DNA from: an uncultured Bacteroidales bacterium
GTDB lineage: Bacteria > Bacteroidota > Bacteroidia > Bacteroidales > F082
NCBI GenBank assembly: GCA_905234275.1
Contig: CAJOHD010000003.1
Location: forward strand, 138,362 to 202,361
Length of the DNA stretch: 64,000 nt
Direction of reading: 5' to 3'
This document shows, piece by piece, positions 1-8,810 of this stretch. The notes below the pieces were generated by a model, which did no database searches, was not told the origin of the DNA, and was given only the letters and a program-made list of their open reading frames with translations. How positions within the stretch are numbered: position 1 is the first letter of the stretch; the number at the start of each line of letters is the position of its first letter. The position numbers and the translations under genes were made by a program.

Positions 1-867
1 AGTCACTTTCAGCTTTCCGTTTTTATCTTCCTTCAGGTCGAAGCTCAGGATGCCATGGGCCGGCACATTCAGCTTGTTGCAGAGGTATTTGATGCAATCG
101 TCGCAGAACTTGTTGATATGGTCTTCGTTCAGGAAGCGGGCGAAGTGGGTGTTGCCAGTGACGTGGCTGGGGGCCGTGTTAGCCATCACATATTCGGCAC
201 ACTCCAAGGCGGCACCCTTCACATATTCGTTGTTGTAGTAAAGCATCTGGTTGGCCAGGTGACGACCTGTAAGGAACTCGCTCACGGTAAACTCCTCAAT
301 ACGGCTGTTGATGAAGAGCCACGACTTGTAGCTGTCCAAATTATCCAAGCGCAGCGAGCCCAATCCGCCAGTGCCCTCAGTGGCACGAATCCAGCATGGG
401 AAGCCTATCACATTGGCCACCTCGTCAAACTTCGGTTCCTTCTGCGTCACCTTGATGGTCTTGGGGATGAAGTCGGTGCCTTCGAGCAGCGAGGCCATAA
501 TGGCCTTGTCGCGCAATGACTCTGACAGGAGCTTGCAGCCCATAAACACCTCGCAGGGGAACTTGCCGTGCTTCTCGTAGTAGTCGCCCCACTCCACAAT
601 CTCAGCTTCTGGTTGCACAAAGGCGTAGTCCACGTGCTTCTCAGCAACTAAACGCTCAATGAACGGAAAATAGTCGGGGCTGTCGCAACGTGGGCAGACG
701 AAGTATTCGTCCACCAACTTCTTGCCTTTGGTGTACATGAAAAAGCCCATGGCTTTCTTGTCGGCATCGATGCCGATGACGTGGTAGTGCGGGTACTTCT
801 CGCGAATGACGGTGGCGATGCTTCTTGGAGTCAGACCACCGATGCCGGTAATCAATAAAGTTTTCAT
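1..867 (-). CDS. ATP-grasp / carbamoyl-phosphate-synthase-like protein, C-terminus beyond window
   Basis: The frame is open from an ATG at 867 to the left edge (289 codons, no stop). The product starts MKTLLITGIGGLTPRSIA, a glycine-rich nucleotide-binding N-terminus seen in carbamoyl-phosphate-synthase-like ATP-grasp proteins, and continues with a central part (SFDLKED near the edge) typical of the ATP-grasp fold. Such enzymes use ATP to join a carboxylate to an amine or thiol; in polysaccharide loci they are suspected of adding amino acids or other acids to sugars. The ATG overlaps the stop of the upstream gene (TAATG), so the two are probably co-translated. The substrate cannot be told, and the catalytic C-terminal residues lie outside the window. 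Confidence 0.75.
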   Translation of the reverse strand, partial: MKTLLITGIGGLTPRSIATVIREKYPHYHVIGIDADKKAMGFFMYTKGKKLVDEYFVCPRCDSPDYFPFIERLVAEKHVDYAFVQPEAEIVEWGDYYEKHGKFPCEVFMGCKLLSESLRDKAIMASLLEGTDFIPKTIKVTQKEPKFDEVANVIGFPCWIRATEGTGGLGSLRLDNLDSYKSWLFINSRIEEFTVSEFLTGRHLANQMLYYNNEYVKGAALECAEYVMANTAPSHVTGNTHFARFLNEDHINKFCDDCIKYLCNKLNVPAHGILSFDLKEDKNGKLKVT

Positions 868-1874
868 TATTGTATTGTTTCAATTATTCTTTGCATATCT
901 GTGATACCATACCGCTGATCGCAAATGAGCGACAGCTCAGTATCGAATATTTGGTTCACTCTCATTTCAGAAGTGATGAGCTTATTCTTAGGCCAATGTA
1001 TTGGGCAATAAATCTGGGCGTCAATTAGTTTCTTTCGGACAGCATTGCGTTGCTCAGCGGTCTCAAAAAAAACCGGCACAAACAATGGAACAGCTTTGTT
1101 TGTCAGTTTAGCCAAAGTGTTTTGTTTCACATGGTCGTGAAGACATTTGGCATTATCTCTTCTTTTGTCACGCATTTCCTCCATAACCTCTGATTGGTAG
1201 ATTGCCAGCGACAAACCATCCATTTCATAGTTTTGATAGTCTTCCACCAAATGATGACCAAACTCAGAATAGAGATTCAAGAACGTTTGCTTGTCAACAG
1301 TTTCATCACCTTCTATAAACGCCTTTTTCATCCGCATGGCTTGTTCCTTACAAGCCAAATGATGATATGGCTTCAAATGATAATCCTTCAACCCGCTTAC
1401 TACAGCACCTGTCACTACGCCCATCCATTTGCGAATGCTGGCAAAAGAGTAGTCTGCTTCAATATCATCATTCTCCATCAAGAAAGAATGGGTTCTATCG
1501 TAGATTATGGTTGCGCCATTTTCTTTGAACTGATGGATAATTTCTTTATCAATTGTGTTTTCATAACCAAAGTAGTTGCTTACATAGAAGATGTCGGTTT
1601 GCTTATCAGTATCAATGTGGTAATGCAACTCGCCGTCAAAACTAATGTCGTACAGCTCAACTTCGATGCCCCGCTTTAGAAACGGATCAACCATTGAGTC
1701 GCAACACCATGCTGGAAGATACGCCTTGTTAACCGGTTTTGACTTGACAATATCCTGAATTATCAAATCGATAGCCGTTCTGCCAGATAAGACATAGCAA
1801 CCGTTCCTATCGTTAGACAGTCCAAAGGGCTCTAGTTCCAACCAAAACTCACTGCCAATTTCTTTAGATATCAT
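867..1874 (-). CDS. PLP-dependent aminotransferase-fold protein (DegT-like)
   Basis: The product is 335 aa from the ATG at 1874; a longer GTG start at 1904 would overlap the upstream sugar transferase by 41 nt, so the ATG is preferred (11-nt overlap). The sequence has the layout of fold-type I PLP enzymes: an early glycine/serine segment (VLSGRTAIDLII), a middle aspartate (IIYDRTHSF) and a lysine in SFASIRKWMG that would form the Schiff base. It is divergent from ordinary DegT sugar transaminases. It lies between the initiating sugar transferase and an ATP-grasp gene, so it may make or handle an amino-containing substituent. The function is an inference from fold and neighbours. Confidence 0.65.
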   Translation of the reverse strand: MISKEIGSEFWLELEPFGLSNDRNGCYVLSGRTAIDLIIQDIVKSKPVNKAYLPAWCCDSMVDPFLKRGIEVELYDISFDGELHYHIDTDKQTDIFYVSNYFGYENTIDKEIIHQFKENGATIIYDRTHSFLMENDDIEADYSFASIRKWMGVVTGAVVSGLKDYHLKPYHHLACKEQAMRMKKAFIEGDETVDKQTFLNLYSEFGHHLVEDYQNYEMDGLSLAIYQSEVMEEMRDKRRDNAKCLHDHVKQNTLAKLTNKAVPLFVPVFFETAEQRNAVRKKLIDAQIYCPIHWPKNKLITSEMRVNQIFDTELSLICDQRYGITDMQRIIETIQ

Positions 1875-2565
1875 TGCGTTTCTGTTCTTTAATGAGGGCT
1901 TCACGTTGTGCCAAAGCTTTCACAACGAGGTCATGCTTGCCCTGTTCCTCCCACTCGGCAGCCCTATATTCATGGAAACTGATGATACCACTTGTTTCAA
2001 CCCCAACATTCTCTCTTTTGAATACCTTGTAAATGGTCAGGAAGAAAATCTTGATATCAAACCACATAGTCAATTTCTCCACATACTCTATATCGTATTT
2101 CAACTTTTGCCCCCATGTTATAGAAGTTCGGCCATTAATTTGTGCCAAACCCGAAATACCTGGTCTCACCTCATGCCTATGCTGCTCTTCTTCAGTAAAA
2201 AAGAACTGATAGGTTGTAGGCAACGCTCTAGGACCAATAAATGCCATATCACCCTTTAAAATGTTAAAAAGTTGAGGCAGTTCATCCATCGAAGTAGAAC
2301 GAACAAACCTACCCACCTTGGTAAGTCGCTGTTGATCTGGAAGCAGTATGCCATCCTCGCCACGCTCATCCGTCATAGTTTTATATTTGATAATCTTGAA
2401 AGGTTTACCATTTCTACCAATACGTTCTTGCAAGAAAAAGGCACCAGCTCTCTTGTTAGCAAAGTGTAGCCATATGGTAATCACAATAAACAACGGAGAT
2501 AAAAGAATGGCTGCTATAAAAGCTCCGAGAAAGCCTAATATACGTTTGAGAAAATGTGTGTACAT
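1864..2565 (-). CDS. Initiating sugar-phosphate transferase (bacterial sugar transferase, PglC/WcaJ family)
   Basis: This 233-aa protein would move a sugar-1-phosphate from its nucleotide to undecaprenyl phosphate at the inner membrane, the first step of repeat-unit assembly. A hydrophobic hairpin lies at about residues 8-32. Family motifs follow in order: RIGRNGKPFKIIKYKTM, then DELPQLFNILKGDMAFIGPR, then RPGISGLAQINGR. The length fits the short PglC-type class with a single membrane-embedded helix rather than the long WcaJ type. It follows the deacetylase gene by 8 nt. Two further members of the family lie at 55037-56994 in the other polysaccharide cluster. Sugar specificity cannot be read from sequence. 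Confidence 0.9.
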   Translation of the reverse strand: MYTHFLKRILGFLGAFIAAILLSPLFIVITIWLHFANKRAGAFFLQERIGRNGKPFKIIKYKTMTDERGEDGILLPDQQRLTKVGRFVRSTSMDELPQLFNILKGDMAFIGPRALPTTYQFFFTEEEQHRHEVRPGISGLAQINGRTSITWGQKLKYDIEYVEKLTMWFDIKIFFLTIYKVFKRENVGVETSGIISFHEYRAAEWEEQGKHDLVVKALAQREALIKEQKRNDI

Positions 2566-2573
2566 AAGTTAAT

Positions 2574-3449
2574 TTATAATTCAACAACAGGGACTCCTTC
2601 CCAATCTATATTATCATTAGCTTCGGATAAATTTACAAAATTCACTTGTTCTATCAAATTCAAGAGTTTTGACATGGCTTGCTTCTTCCCAATACTGGAT
2701 TTAAAGTATCTTACATATCTCGCTTTAATAGTTCCTTTTTCTCTAAATGCAGCTTCATATTTTTCTTTTGACATTACATGATGATTTTCAACAATCAAAT
2801 CCCTTATATGAAAATATGCCATTGAATACCCAGCCTTTGACATTGTTTTTTTTACAAAGCTTAACGGGAAAAATCTAAAATATCCGCCACCAGAATATGC
2901 CATTTTTTTGCCCAATATAGTCGTCATCGGAATTGGAAATTCTTTAATATTGACACCATTATGATGTATCACACAAGGGCTTTGTTGACCAAAATCAGGG
3001 AAACCTCCGAAATCACGAGCTGCTGGAAAGACCGACGAATCTCGCTCAATTCCACATTCTGCCAGAACATCAAACGCCCATTGATTTTTCTTACAAATAG
3101 AAAAAGCCGGAGCACGATAGCTGAGTACTTTTTCACCAATACATTGTTCAATAGCATCCATGGCATTTTTTGTATCATCCAAACATTCATTATAGCTCAT
3201 TTTGTTCAACCAATTGTGAACATTTGAATGACAACCTATTTCGTGCCCGTGTTGTTGTATTTTTTTCAAAACTTCGGGAAAATGTACGGCAAGTTGCCCA
3301 ACACAAAAGAAGGTGCCTTTTGTGCCTCTTTTATCCAAACTCTCTAATATTTGGGTAAGTTTTTCATCAAATAAGGCGTATTCCTCTGGGCGTTTTAATC
3401 CTTTAAATTCGGTATACCACTCTTCTGTGTCAAAAGTAAGGATATTCAT
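2574..3449 (-). CDS. Polysaccharide deacetylase (NodB-like)
   Basis: This 291-aa protein matches the NodB-type carbohydrate esterase fold. The start MNILTFDTEEWY carries the catalytic/metal aspartate pair region (TFDTEEW), and HGHEIGCHSNVH supplies the metal-binding histidines. The C-terminal part (GGGYFRFFPLSFV) resembles the DUF3473-containing deacetylases found in exopolysaccharide loci. It would remove N-acetyl (or O-acetyl) groups from a glycan or glycolipid precursor. No signal peptide is visible, so it may act on a cytoplasmic or lipid-linked intermediate. It sits 11 nt after the ATP-grasp gene. A free amine so produced could be the acceptor for the ATP-grasp enzymes; that link is inference. 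Confidence 0.88.
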   Translation of the reverse strand: MNILTFDTEEWYTEFKGLKRPEEYALFDEKLTQILESLDKRGTKGTFFCVGQLAVHFPEVLKKIQQHGHEIGCHSNVHNWLNKMSYNECLDDTKNAMDAIEQCIGEKVLSYRAPAFSICKKNQWAFDVLAECGIERDSSVFPAARDFGGFPDFGQQSPCVIHHNGVNIKEFPIPMTTILGKKMAYSGGGYFRFFPLSFVKKTMSKAGYSMAYFHIRDLIVENHHVMSKEKYEAAFREKGTIKARYVRYFKSSIGKKQAMSKLLNLIEQVNFVNLSEANDNIDWEGVPVVEL

Positions 3450-3460
3450 GATTATATATA

Positions 3461-4621
3461 TTATCCTATGGTATAGTTAACTTTCTTTTTTTCTTTATTT
3501 GAAAACACTTTTGCAATATTATGAGCTGTACCAACAATAAATGGAAACGGATCTGTCCAATCGCTCATATCCTGATAATGTATGTGCTTGCCGAACAGTT
3601 TGAACCAGTTCGGTTTTGTTTTAAATCTGTTCGGCGATTTTAAGAACCACAACACCTCAAAGCCTAAGTGCCTTAAAAATTCACCTTCGTAATAATCATA
3701 TTCTTTTTGAGGTAAATTTAAATAGCCGTTTGTTATAATTTCACCCCAATGCACTCCTGCCTCAATAGCACATTTTACACATGCTGGAACACGCGGATTT
3801 AACTCCATAATTAATAATTCTCCAGTATCTGGATCTTCAATAGTATCAAAATCAGCAAAACCAACCCAATTCAAATCTAACAATAAATGATATAAAACAT
3901 CCACAATCTTATTATTTCTTACTGATTTAGCGCAACAGCTACTTCCTCCTTTTTCTGGATACCAACGATATTTATATATCACAGAAGAATTCACTAATTT
4001 TTTATTCTCATCAACATAAAGTTGGACTTCAACCTGAGCACCGCCTTGTTTCACATACTTTTGTAAATGACAATCTCCATATTCTTTTTGAATGGTAGGA
4101 TACTTCTCCAGTAGTTCTTCATATGAATCGACAAACGTCATTCCTCTTGCCCCACATGTGATATTCGGTTTAATAAGCAGTGGAAATGGAATGTCTGACT
4201 TGTCAATTGATGTAATATCCTCTGTTGAATTGATGGTATAAGGATGTGGATAGCCTTTTTCTTTACACAATGCCATCAACTGATTTTTATCTATTGCCAC
4301 TTCAAATTCTTCATAGTTCGGCATTTTATATTTTATATATGGAAGAAGTTCTTGTTTATGAAAACTAAGAAAACCAGCCGCCACATCGCCCATAGGAATA
4401 ATTGTTTCGGCTTTATATTTCACTATACACTGTTTGACTTCTTCCAAATATTTTGAATCATTTGGTGTAAATCTACAAGAAACTATTACATCAACATATC
4501 TAGATGTGTCAGCATAATTATGCTTGCCACCAAACAATATAACTCTGTGACCACTCTTTTTTAAATCACGCACAATAGCAAGCCCTTGTGTTCCTGCACC
4601 TAATACTAAAACATTACACAT
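3461..4621 (-). CDS. ATP-grasp ligase
   Basis: The product is 386 aa. The N-terminus MCNVLVLGAGTQGLAIVRDL is a Rossmann-like preATP-grasp domain. The ATP-grasp body follows with FPLLIKPNITCGARGM (ATP-binding lysine and glycine loop) and MELNPRVPACVKCAIEAG, whose glutamate and asparagine bind metal in this family. Relatives link amino acids or other amines to carboxylates with ATP. The gene is in tight series with a GT4 transferase upstream (12 nt) and the deacetylase downstream. It is one of two ATP-grasp genes in this locus (the other is at 1-867), suggesting a non-sugar decoration on the glycan. The substrate is unknown. Confidence 0.85.
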   Translation of the reverse strand: MCNVLVLGAGTQGLAIVRDLKKSGHRVILFGGKHNYADTSRYVDVIVSCRFTPNDSKYLEEVKQCIVKYKAETIIPMGDVAAGFLSFHKQELLPYIKYKMPNYEEFEVAIDKNQLMALCKEKGYPHPYTINSTEDITSIDKSDIPFPLLIKPNITCGARGMTFVDSYEELLEKYPTIQKEYGDCHLQKYVKQGGAQVEVQLYVDENKKLVNSSVIYKYRWYPEKGGSSCCAKSVRNNKIVDVLYHLLLDLNWVGFADFDTIEDPDTGELLIMELNPRVPACVKCAIEAGVHWGEIITNGYLNLPQKEYDYYEGEFLRHLGFEVLWFLKSPNRFKTKPNWFKLFGKHIHYQDMSDWTDPFPFIVGTAHNIAKVFSNKEKKKVNYTIG

Positions 4622-4633
4622 ATCTCATCTTTT

Positions 4634-5881
4634 TTACAAAGTTTTGATAATATCCACCAATTGCATAGACAACAACTTATAATCAAACATACAAGCTGTC
4701 TTTTTGACCCGCTCACACATAGAACGGTAGTTCTCCTGTGGCATATCTACAAATGAAAGGATAGCTTCTGCATATTCTTTAGCAGACGAGAACACCTTTG
4801 AAACCCCCAAATTATATTTCTTTACATAATTATATGCAGGATCTATATTCCCACAAATGGGATTTCCTGCCGCCAAGTATTGAAAAAACTTCCCTAAAGA
4901 AATGCCGTATTTTCCAGTATCACTCTGATGGTGATTTAGTAATGATAAATTACAACTTCTTAACACATAAGGAACATTTGATAATGGGATTCGCTTCTGT
5001 TTAAATATTAAATTGTCTAGTCCATTTTTTATTTTCAGTTGTTCCAAGCGTTCTCTTTCTGAGCCATTACCATAGATTAAAATTTTTACACGATTATCTT
5101 CTTTAAGTATTTGTGCAGCTTCAACAAGTTTTTCAATATCATTGGCCTTCGAGATGGCACCCATATAAACCGCTTTAAAAGAAGACCGATTTTCTAAATC
5201 AGGATCTTCTATTCTATATTTAATAGCATTTTGTTCAAATTGTGACAAATCAACCCCACTGTTGATATAAAAAACTTTTGCAGGATTTATTTTCCCTCCA
5301 CTCTCTGTTGAAAATCCTCTGTCTCGAATATAGTCTCTTCCTCCTTCCATAGAAAAAACTATAGCGTCTGCTTTTTTTAATAACGAATATTCCGAATTAC
5401 GAATTAATCTGTCTATAACTCCGTTCCTTTTTACGAAACCATGATTTGCAAAAGAAATAGCCCACAAATCCCAATCATCTATAACATATTTTGCCCTCAA
5501 ACTTTTAGCGCACCATGATATAGGATAATCAAATGGTTCATGAATATTATGAATTATCACATCTGGTCTTTTAAATTGCTTTCTGTTGAGAAACATTCTA
5601 AATGCAAATTGAAATATGGAGAATGCTCTTTTTATTCCATTTCCCTTATAATGGGTGCTTTTAATATGGCAAAAATGGTGCTCTCCATAATCAATATATT
5701 GATATTTTTCCCCATTAGTAATAAAATCAACATCCTCTTGCATCCAATAACCATAGCTGGTTGTGAAAATGGTAACTTTATAACCTGATTCTTGCAAATA
5801 ATGAGAAAATTTCAAGTGACGCTCATGCGTCACATAATCAGGTGGTGTTGTATAGTAATTAACTATCCAAATATGTTTCAT
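4634..5881 (-). CDS. Glycosyltransferase, GT4 family
   Basis: The product is 415 aa from the ATG at 5881 (MKHIWIVNYYTTPPDY); a TTG ten codons upstream would overlap the preceding gene and is not chosen. The N-terminal half has the GT-B acceptor-domain look (ESGYKVTIFTTSYGYWMQEDV). The C-terminal half has KAVYMGAISKANDIEKLVEAA, then a GISLGKFFQYLAAGNPI segment carrying the conserved nucleotide-sugar binding glutamine/lysine region. Members such as WbuB add a hexosamine or deoxyaminosugar to the lipid-linked repeat unit. It follows another GT4 gene by 10 nt. Donor and linkage cannot be told. Confidence 0.88.
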   Translation of the reverse strand: MKHIWIVNYYTTPPDYVTHERHLKFSHYLQESGYKVTIFTTSYGYWMQEDVDFITNGEKYQYIDYGEHHFCHIKSTHYKGNGIKRAFSIFQFAFRMFLNRKQFKRPDVIIHNIHEPFDYPISWCAKSLRAKYVIDDWDLWAISFANHGFVKRNGVIDRLIRNSEYSLLKKADAIVFSMEGGRDYIRDRGFSTESGGKINPAKVFYINSGVDLSQFEQNAIKYRIEDPDLENRSSFKAVYMGAISKANDIEKLVEAAQILKEDNRVKILIYGNGSERERLEQLKIKNGLDNLIFKQKRIPLSNVPYVLRSCNLSLLNHHQSDTGKYGISLGKFFQYLAAGNPICGNIDPAYNYVKKYNLGVSKVFSSAKEYAEAILSFVDMPQENYRSMCERVKKTACMFDYKLLSMQLVDIIKTL

Positions 5882-5891
5882 GTCAATTTCA

Positions 5892-7004
5892 TTATTTGGT
5901 AATGCTTTCAATTATTTTATAATACTTTTCAAATTCGCGATCCCAACTATACTGTTCAATTATTGCCCTTCTACCTTCCTGTCCCATTTTGTATGCTTCC
6001 TCTTTGTGTGTTAACAAATAATACAAGGCATCAAAGATTGCCTGTTTATCATTAGGATTAACACATATACCGCACGGATAATTAGCTAACATTTTTCTGT
6101 ACAAAGGCGCATCTGGAAGCAGAACAGGTAGAGCAGCCTCCATACTTTCATAAATTTTCAATATGCCAAGTGATCCGTCCCTTCCACAAAGATCTCTTGT
6201 TGCATTGCTAATTGTTGACTTAGCAAAAATATCAGACAAATCATCGGGACTAAATTTTCCAATAAAATCAACACGAGACCAATATGGATGCTCCTTTATG
6301 TGTCCATTCTGATCCTCAATTACTCCAGCCATTAAATATGTTAACTGGGGTAATTTTTCCAATGCATCAAAAAAGTTTTCTTGACGACTGCTTTTGTATA
6401 TAGTTCCTTCATAGCACAATACATTATCTCTATTTAAATAATCCTGAAATGAAAGATAAAAGTTTTTTCTAATAATTGGAAAATTAGTTAATAGATGAAT
6501 ATGAGGAACATCATATTTGTTAAAAAAATCAATAATTGAATTATCTACAGCAAAAACAGCATCGCACTTCTTCAATGCTCTTACCATTTTTTTGTTAAAT
6601 ATTTTTGCAACCAAAGGACGAATCTTTGGTGGAATATAGTGTTTTCTTTGAATAGCGGTGTAATATAATTCTCGTATATTAAAAACGACTTTTTTCCCTC
6701 GTCGCTTTAAAGGTTTTACTATACCTATCAAGCCCGGATCTGATATCTGATATACATCGGCGTTCAATTCCAAAGCTTTTTTAAACACTTTTTTCCCTGT
6801 TTTAAAAAACTTCTCAATCCTATTAGATGGTTTGAAATCTGTCGAAGTCATAAAAACACCTTCTTTGTTTTCATCTGGTAAGCCATCACAAAGCACATAA
6901 GACACTTGATAGCCAGCTGCAGCCAAACTACGCCCTTGCCTATAATACATCAAAGCATCATCTCTCTGATAAGCACCGGTAAGAAAACAATAATGAATCG
7001 ACAT
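5892..7004 (-). CDS. Glycosyltransferase, GT4-like
   Basis: The product is 370 aa from the ATG at 7004 (MSIHYCFLTGAYQRDDALMY); the in-frame TTG further upstream is less likely. The sequence has a GT-B layout: an N-terminal Rossmann domain with GRSLAAAGYQVSYVLCDG and a C-terminal donor domain with DGSLGILKIYESMEAALPVLL, the E-x7-E-like region that binds the nucleotide sugar in retaining GT4 enzymes. It lies directly after the aminosugar transaminase gene, so its donor may be the modified dTDP-aminosugar, but that is only positional inference. Confidence 0.85.
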   Translation of the reverse strand: MSIHYCFLTGAYQRDDALMYYRQGRSLAAAGYQVSYVLCDGLPDENKEGVFMTSTDFKPSNRIEKFFKTGKKVFKKALELNADVYQISDPGLIGIVKPLKRRGKKVVFNIRELYYTAIQRKHYIPPKIRPLVAKIFNKKMVRALKKCDAVFAVDNSIIDFFNKYDVPHIHLLTNFPIIRKNFYLSFQDYLNRDNVLCYEGTIYKSSRQENFFDALEKLPQLTYLMAGVIEDQNGHIKEHPYWSRVDFIGKFSPDDLSDIFAKSTISNATRDLCGRDGSLGILKIYESMEAALPVLLPDAPLYRKMLANYPCGICVNPNDKQAIFDALYYLLTHKEEAYKMGQEGRRAIIEQYSWDREFEKYYKIIESITK

Positions 7005-7012
7005 AATTATAA

Positions 7013-8146
7013 TTAGCAAAATCTGTTAATCAAATCAACAACTATTGCCACATCATCCATTGTAATACTTGGACCTATTGGCAAGCTCAACTCATGATCC
7101 GCAATGTATTCCGTGATAGGCAGGCTCATGCCGTTCCACTCCTTATAGCACTCCTGCTTGTGAGGTGCAATAGGGTAATGAATCACAGTGCCAACTCCGT
7201 TCTGCTCCAAATAGTCGTGTAAAGCATCACGCTTGCCGTCGCCAACGAGGATTGGGAACAGGTGGTAGGCGTTCTGCTCATCGGGCAAGCGGTCGGGCAA
7301 AGTAATCAACGAATTGTTGATATGGTCGTAATAATAGTTGGCCACTTGCTTGCGGTGGGCATTGTTCTCAACCAAGTATTTCAGCTTCACATCCAGCACC
7401 GCAGCCTGAATCTCATCCAAACGGCTGTTACGGCCTGTGTACTTGAACACATATTTCTTCTGTGAGCCATAGTTAGCCAATGTGCGGACAGCCTCGGCCA
7501 GAGCATCGTCGCTGGTCGTAACAGCACCACCATCACCCAATGCACCAAGATTCTTGCCAGGATAGAAGCTATGCCCAGCTGCATCACCGATAGATCCTGT
7601 CATCATTTCTCTAACCTCTAACCCCTCACCTCTCACCTTTACCAGGCAACCATGGGCTTGGGCGTTATCTTCGATTAACTTTAAGCCATACTTCTTGCAC
7701 AAGTCACCAATCTTATCGGTGTAGGCATTGCGGCCATAGAGATGGACGATGCAGATGGCCTTAGTTATAGGGGTGATGGCAGCCTCAATCAGGTCATCAT
7801 CAATCTCTAAGGTGTTTAACTTGGGTTCCACCAACACAGGCTTCAAGCCATTCTCGGTAATGGAGAGGATAGTGGCAATATAGGTGTTGGCTGGAACTAT
7901 CACCTCGTCGCCAGGCTGCATCACGCCCAGCTCAATGTAGGCACGGAAAATCCAAATCAGGGCATCCAAGCCGTTGGCACAACCAATACAGTGCTTGGCA
8001 CCGATGAAGTTGGCATAGTTGGCTTCAAAGCGTTTGTTTTCCTCGCCCTGGAGGTACCAGCCACCATTCACCACACGGGTGACAGCCTCGTTGATTTCAG
8101 CTCCGTGAAGAGCCGTTACGTCTTTTAATGAAAGAAAGGGTATCAT
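7013..8146 (-). CDS. dTDP-3-amino-3,6-dideoxyhexose transaminase (FdtB/QdtB-type, DegT family)
   Basis: This 377-aa PLP enzyme would transfer an amino group from glutamate to C3 of a dTDP-3-keto-6-deoxyhexose. It starts at the ATG at 8146 ([18 protein letters not shown]); an upstream TTG is rejected. Motifs include [25 protein letters not shown] and the Schiff-base lysine in [18 protein letters not shown]. It pairs with rmlA, rmlB and the FdtA/QdtA-like isomerases at 19.2-22.1 kb to complete the pathway. An oddity is a 35-base array of 7-mers (about 7609-7643) read in frame as [12 protein letters not shown] near residues 168-180, in a loop between the aspartate and lysine motifs where family members normally have a shorter loop. 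Confidence 0.9.
   Translation of the reverse strand: MIPFLSLKDVTALHGAEINEAVTRVVNGGWYLQGEENKRFEANYANFIGAKHCIGCANGLDALIWIFRAYIELGVMQPGDEVIVPANTYIATILSITENGLKPVLVEPKLNTLEIDDDLIEAAITPITKAICIVHLYGRNAYTDKIGDLCKKYGLKLIEDNAQAHGCLVKVRGEGLEVREMMTGSIGDAAGHSFYPGKNLGALGDGGAVTTSDDALAEAVRTLANYGSQKKYVFKYTGRNSRLDEIQAAVLDVKLKYLVENNAHRKQVANYYYDHINNSLITLPDRLPDEQNAYHLFPILVGDGKRDALHDYLEQNGVGTVIHYPIAPHKQECYKEWNGMSLPITEYIADHELSLPIGPSITMDDVAIVVDLINRFC
7609..7643. repeat. In-frame 7-mer tandem array inside the transaminase gene
   Basis: On the minus strand the bases read as GGTGAGA, GGTGAGG, GGTTAGA, GGTTAGA followed by a broken unit: four imperfect heptamers in tandem. They fall inside the DegT-type coding sequence and stay in frame. 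The unit has the same GGT-plus-4 layout as the arrays at 28617, 29071, 38490, 38898 and 51259. Confidence 0.8.
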
Positions 8147-8184
8147 ACTATTATTTTTAATGTTCTTATTAAGTTTGTTGATTT

Positions 8185-8808
8185 TCAATTCTTATAGTTT
8201 TTCAAAAGAAAACTATCGCCATGGCCTGGGAATACAACAGTCTCTGGATTAAATGTTTCTATGACTTTTTTCGCACTTTCAAAAAATAGTTCTTTCGAGC
8301 CATTGCGTTTGTTGATATATGGTTTAGTTTGCATTATTGCATCACCTGTAAATAACATTCCATTAAGGAAAATACATACAGATCCCATACTATGACCTGG
8401 GGTTGGGAAAAAAGTGATGGTCTTATTTCTCCATTCCAAGAATCCTTTTAATTCTTCAACTGTATTATCAACCTTACAAACAGTATATTGATAATCGGGA
8501 TTATCGTAATAGAAAAGGAAATAGGCTTGAAACTCCTCGGCGAGGTTTTGTTTACAAATTTCTGAGCAAACAACCTTCACAGAGGGAAATCTCTCAATCA
8601 ATGCATTCACGCCCCATGTATGATCTGTGTGTTCATGCGTAAGAAAGATGTACTCGAGCGTCAAACCATTCTGCTCGATATATTCTATTTCTCGCTCCGA
8701 TTTTTCTGAAGCAGGGTCTATGCAGAAACAATGTTTCGATTCCTCATCAACTACAATATAGCAGTTGGAGGTCATCAATTGGTTAATAAAATGTTCAACA
8801 TGTAACAT
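8185..8808 (-). CDS. MBL-fold metallohydrolase
   Basis: The product is 207 aa, starting at the ATG at 8808, 2 nt after the upstream stop; a longer in-frame extension overlaps the upstream gene and is not family-like. The metal-binding motif [10 protein letters not shown], a later histidine in TPGHSMGSV, the aspartate in TGDAIM and the histidine in FPGHGD make a complete two-metal metallo-beta-lactamase site. Glyoxalase II and related thioester hydrolases share this layout. Next to two KASIII-like synthases and an ACP it may act as a thioesterase that edits or frees acyl groups, which is an inference from context. Confidence 0.85.
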   Translation of the reverse strand: MLHVEHFINQLMTSNCYIVVDEESKHCFCIDPASEKSEREIEYIEQNGLTLEYIFLTHEHTDHTWGVNALIERFPSVKVVCSEICKQNLAEEFQAYFLFYYDNPDYQYTVCKVDNTVEELKGFLEWRNKTITFFPTPGHSMGSVCIFLNGMLFTGDAIMQTKPYINKRNGSKELFFESAKKVIETFNPETVVFPGHGDSFLLKNYKN

Positions 8809-8810
8809 AA

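Noticed and set aside
867-1904. Longer GTG start for the PLP-fold protein at 867-1874
   Set aside because: It would overlap the sugar transferase by 41 nt; the internal ATG gives a shorter overlap and a better N-terminus.
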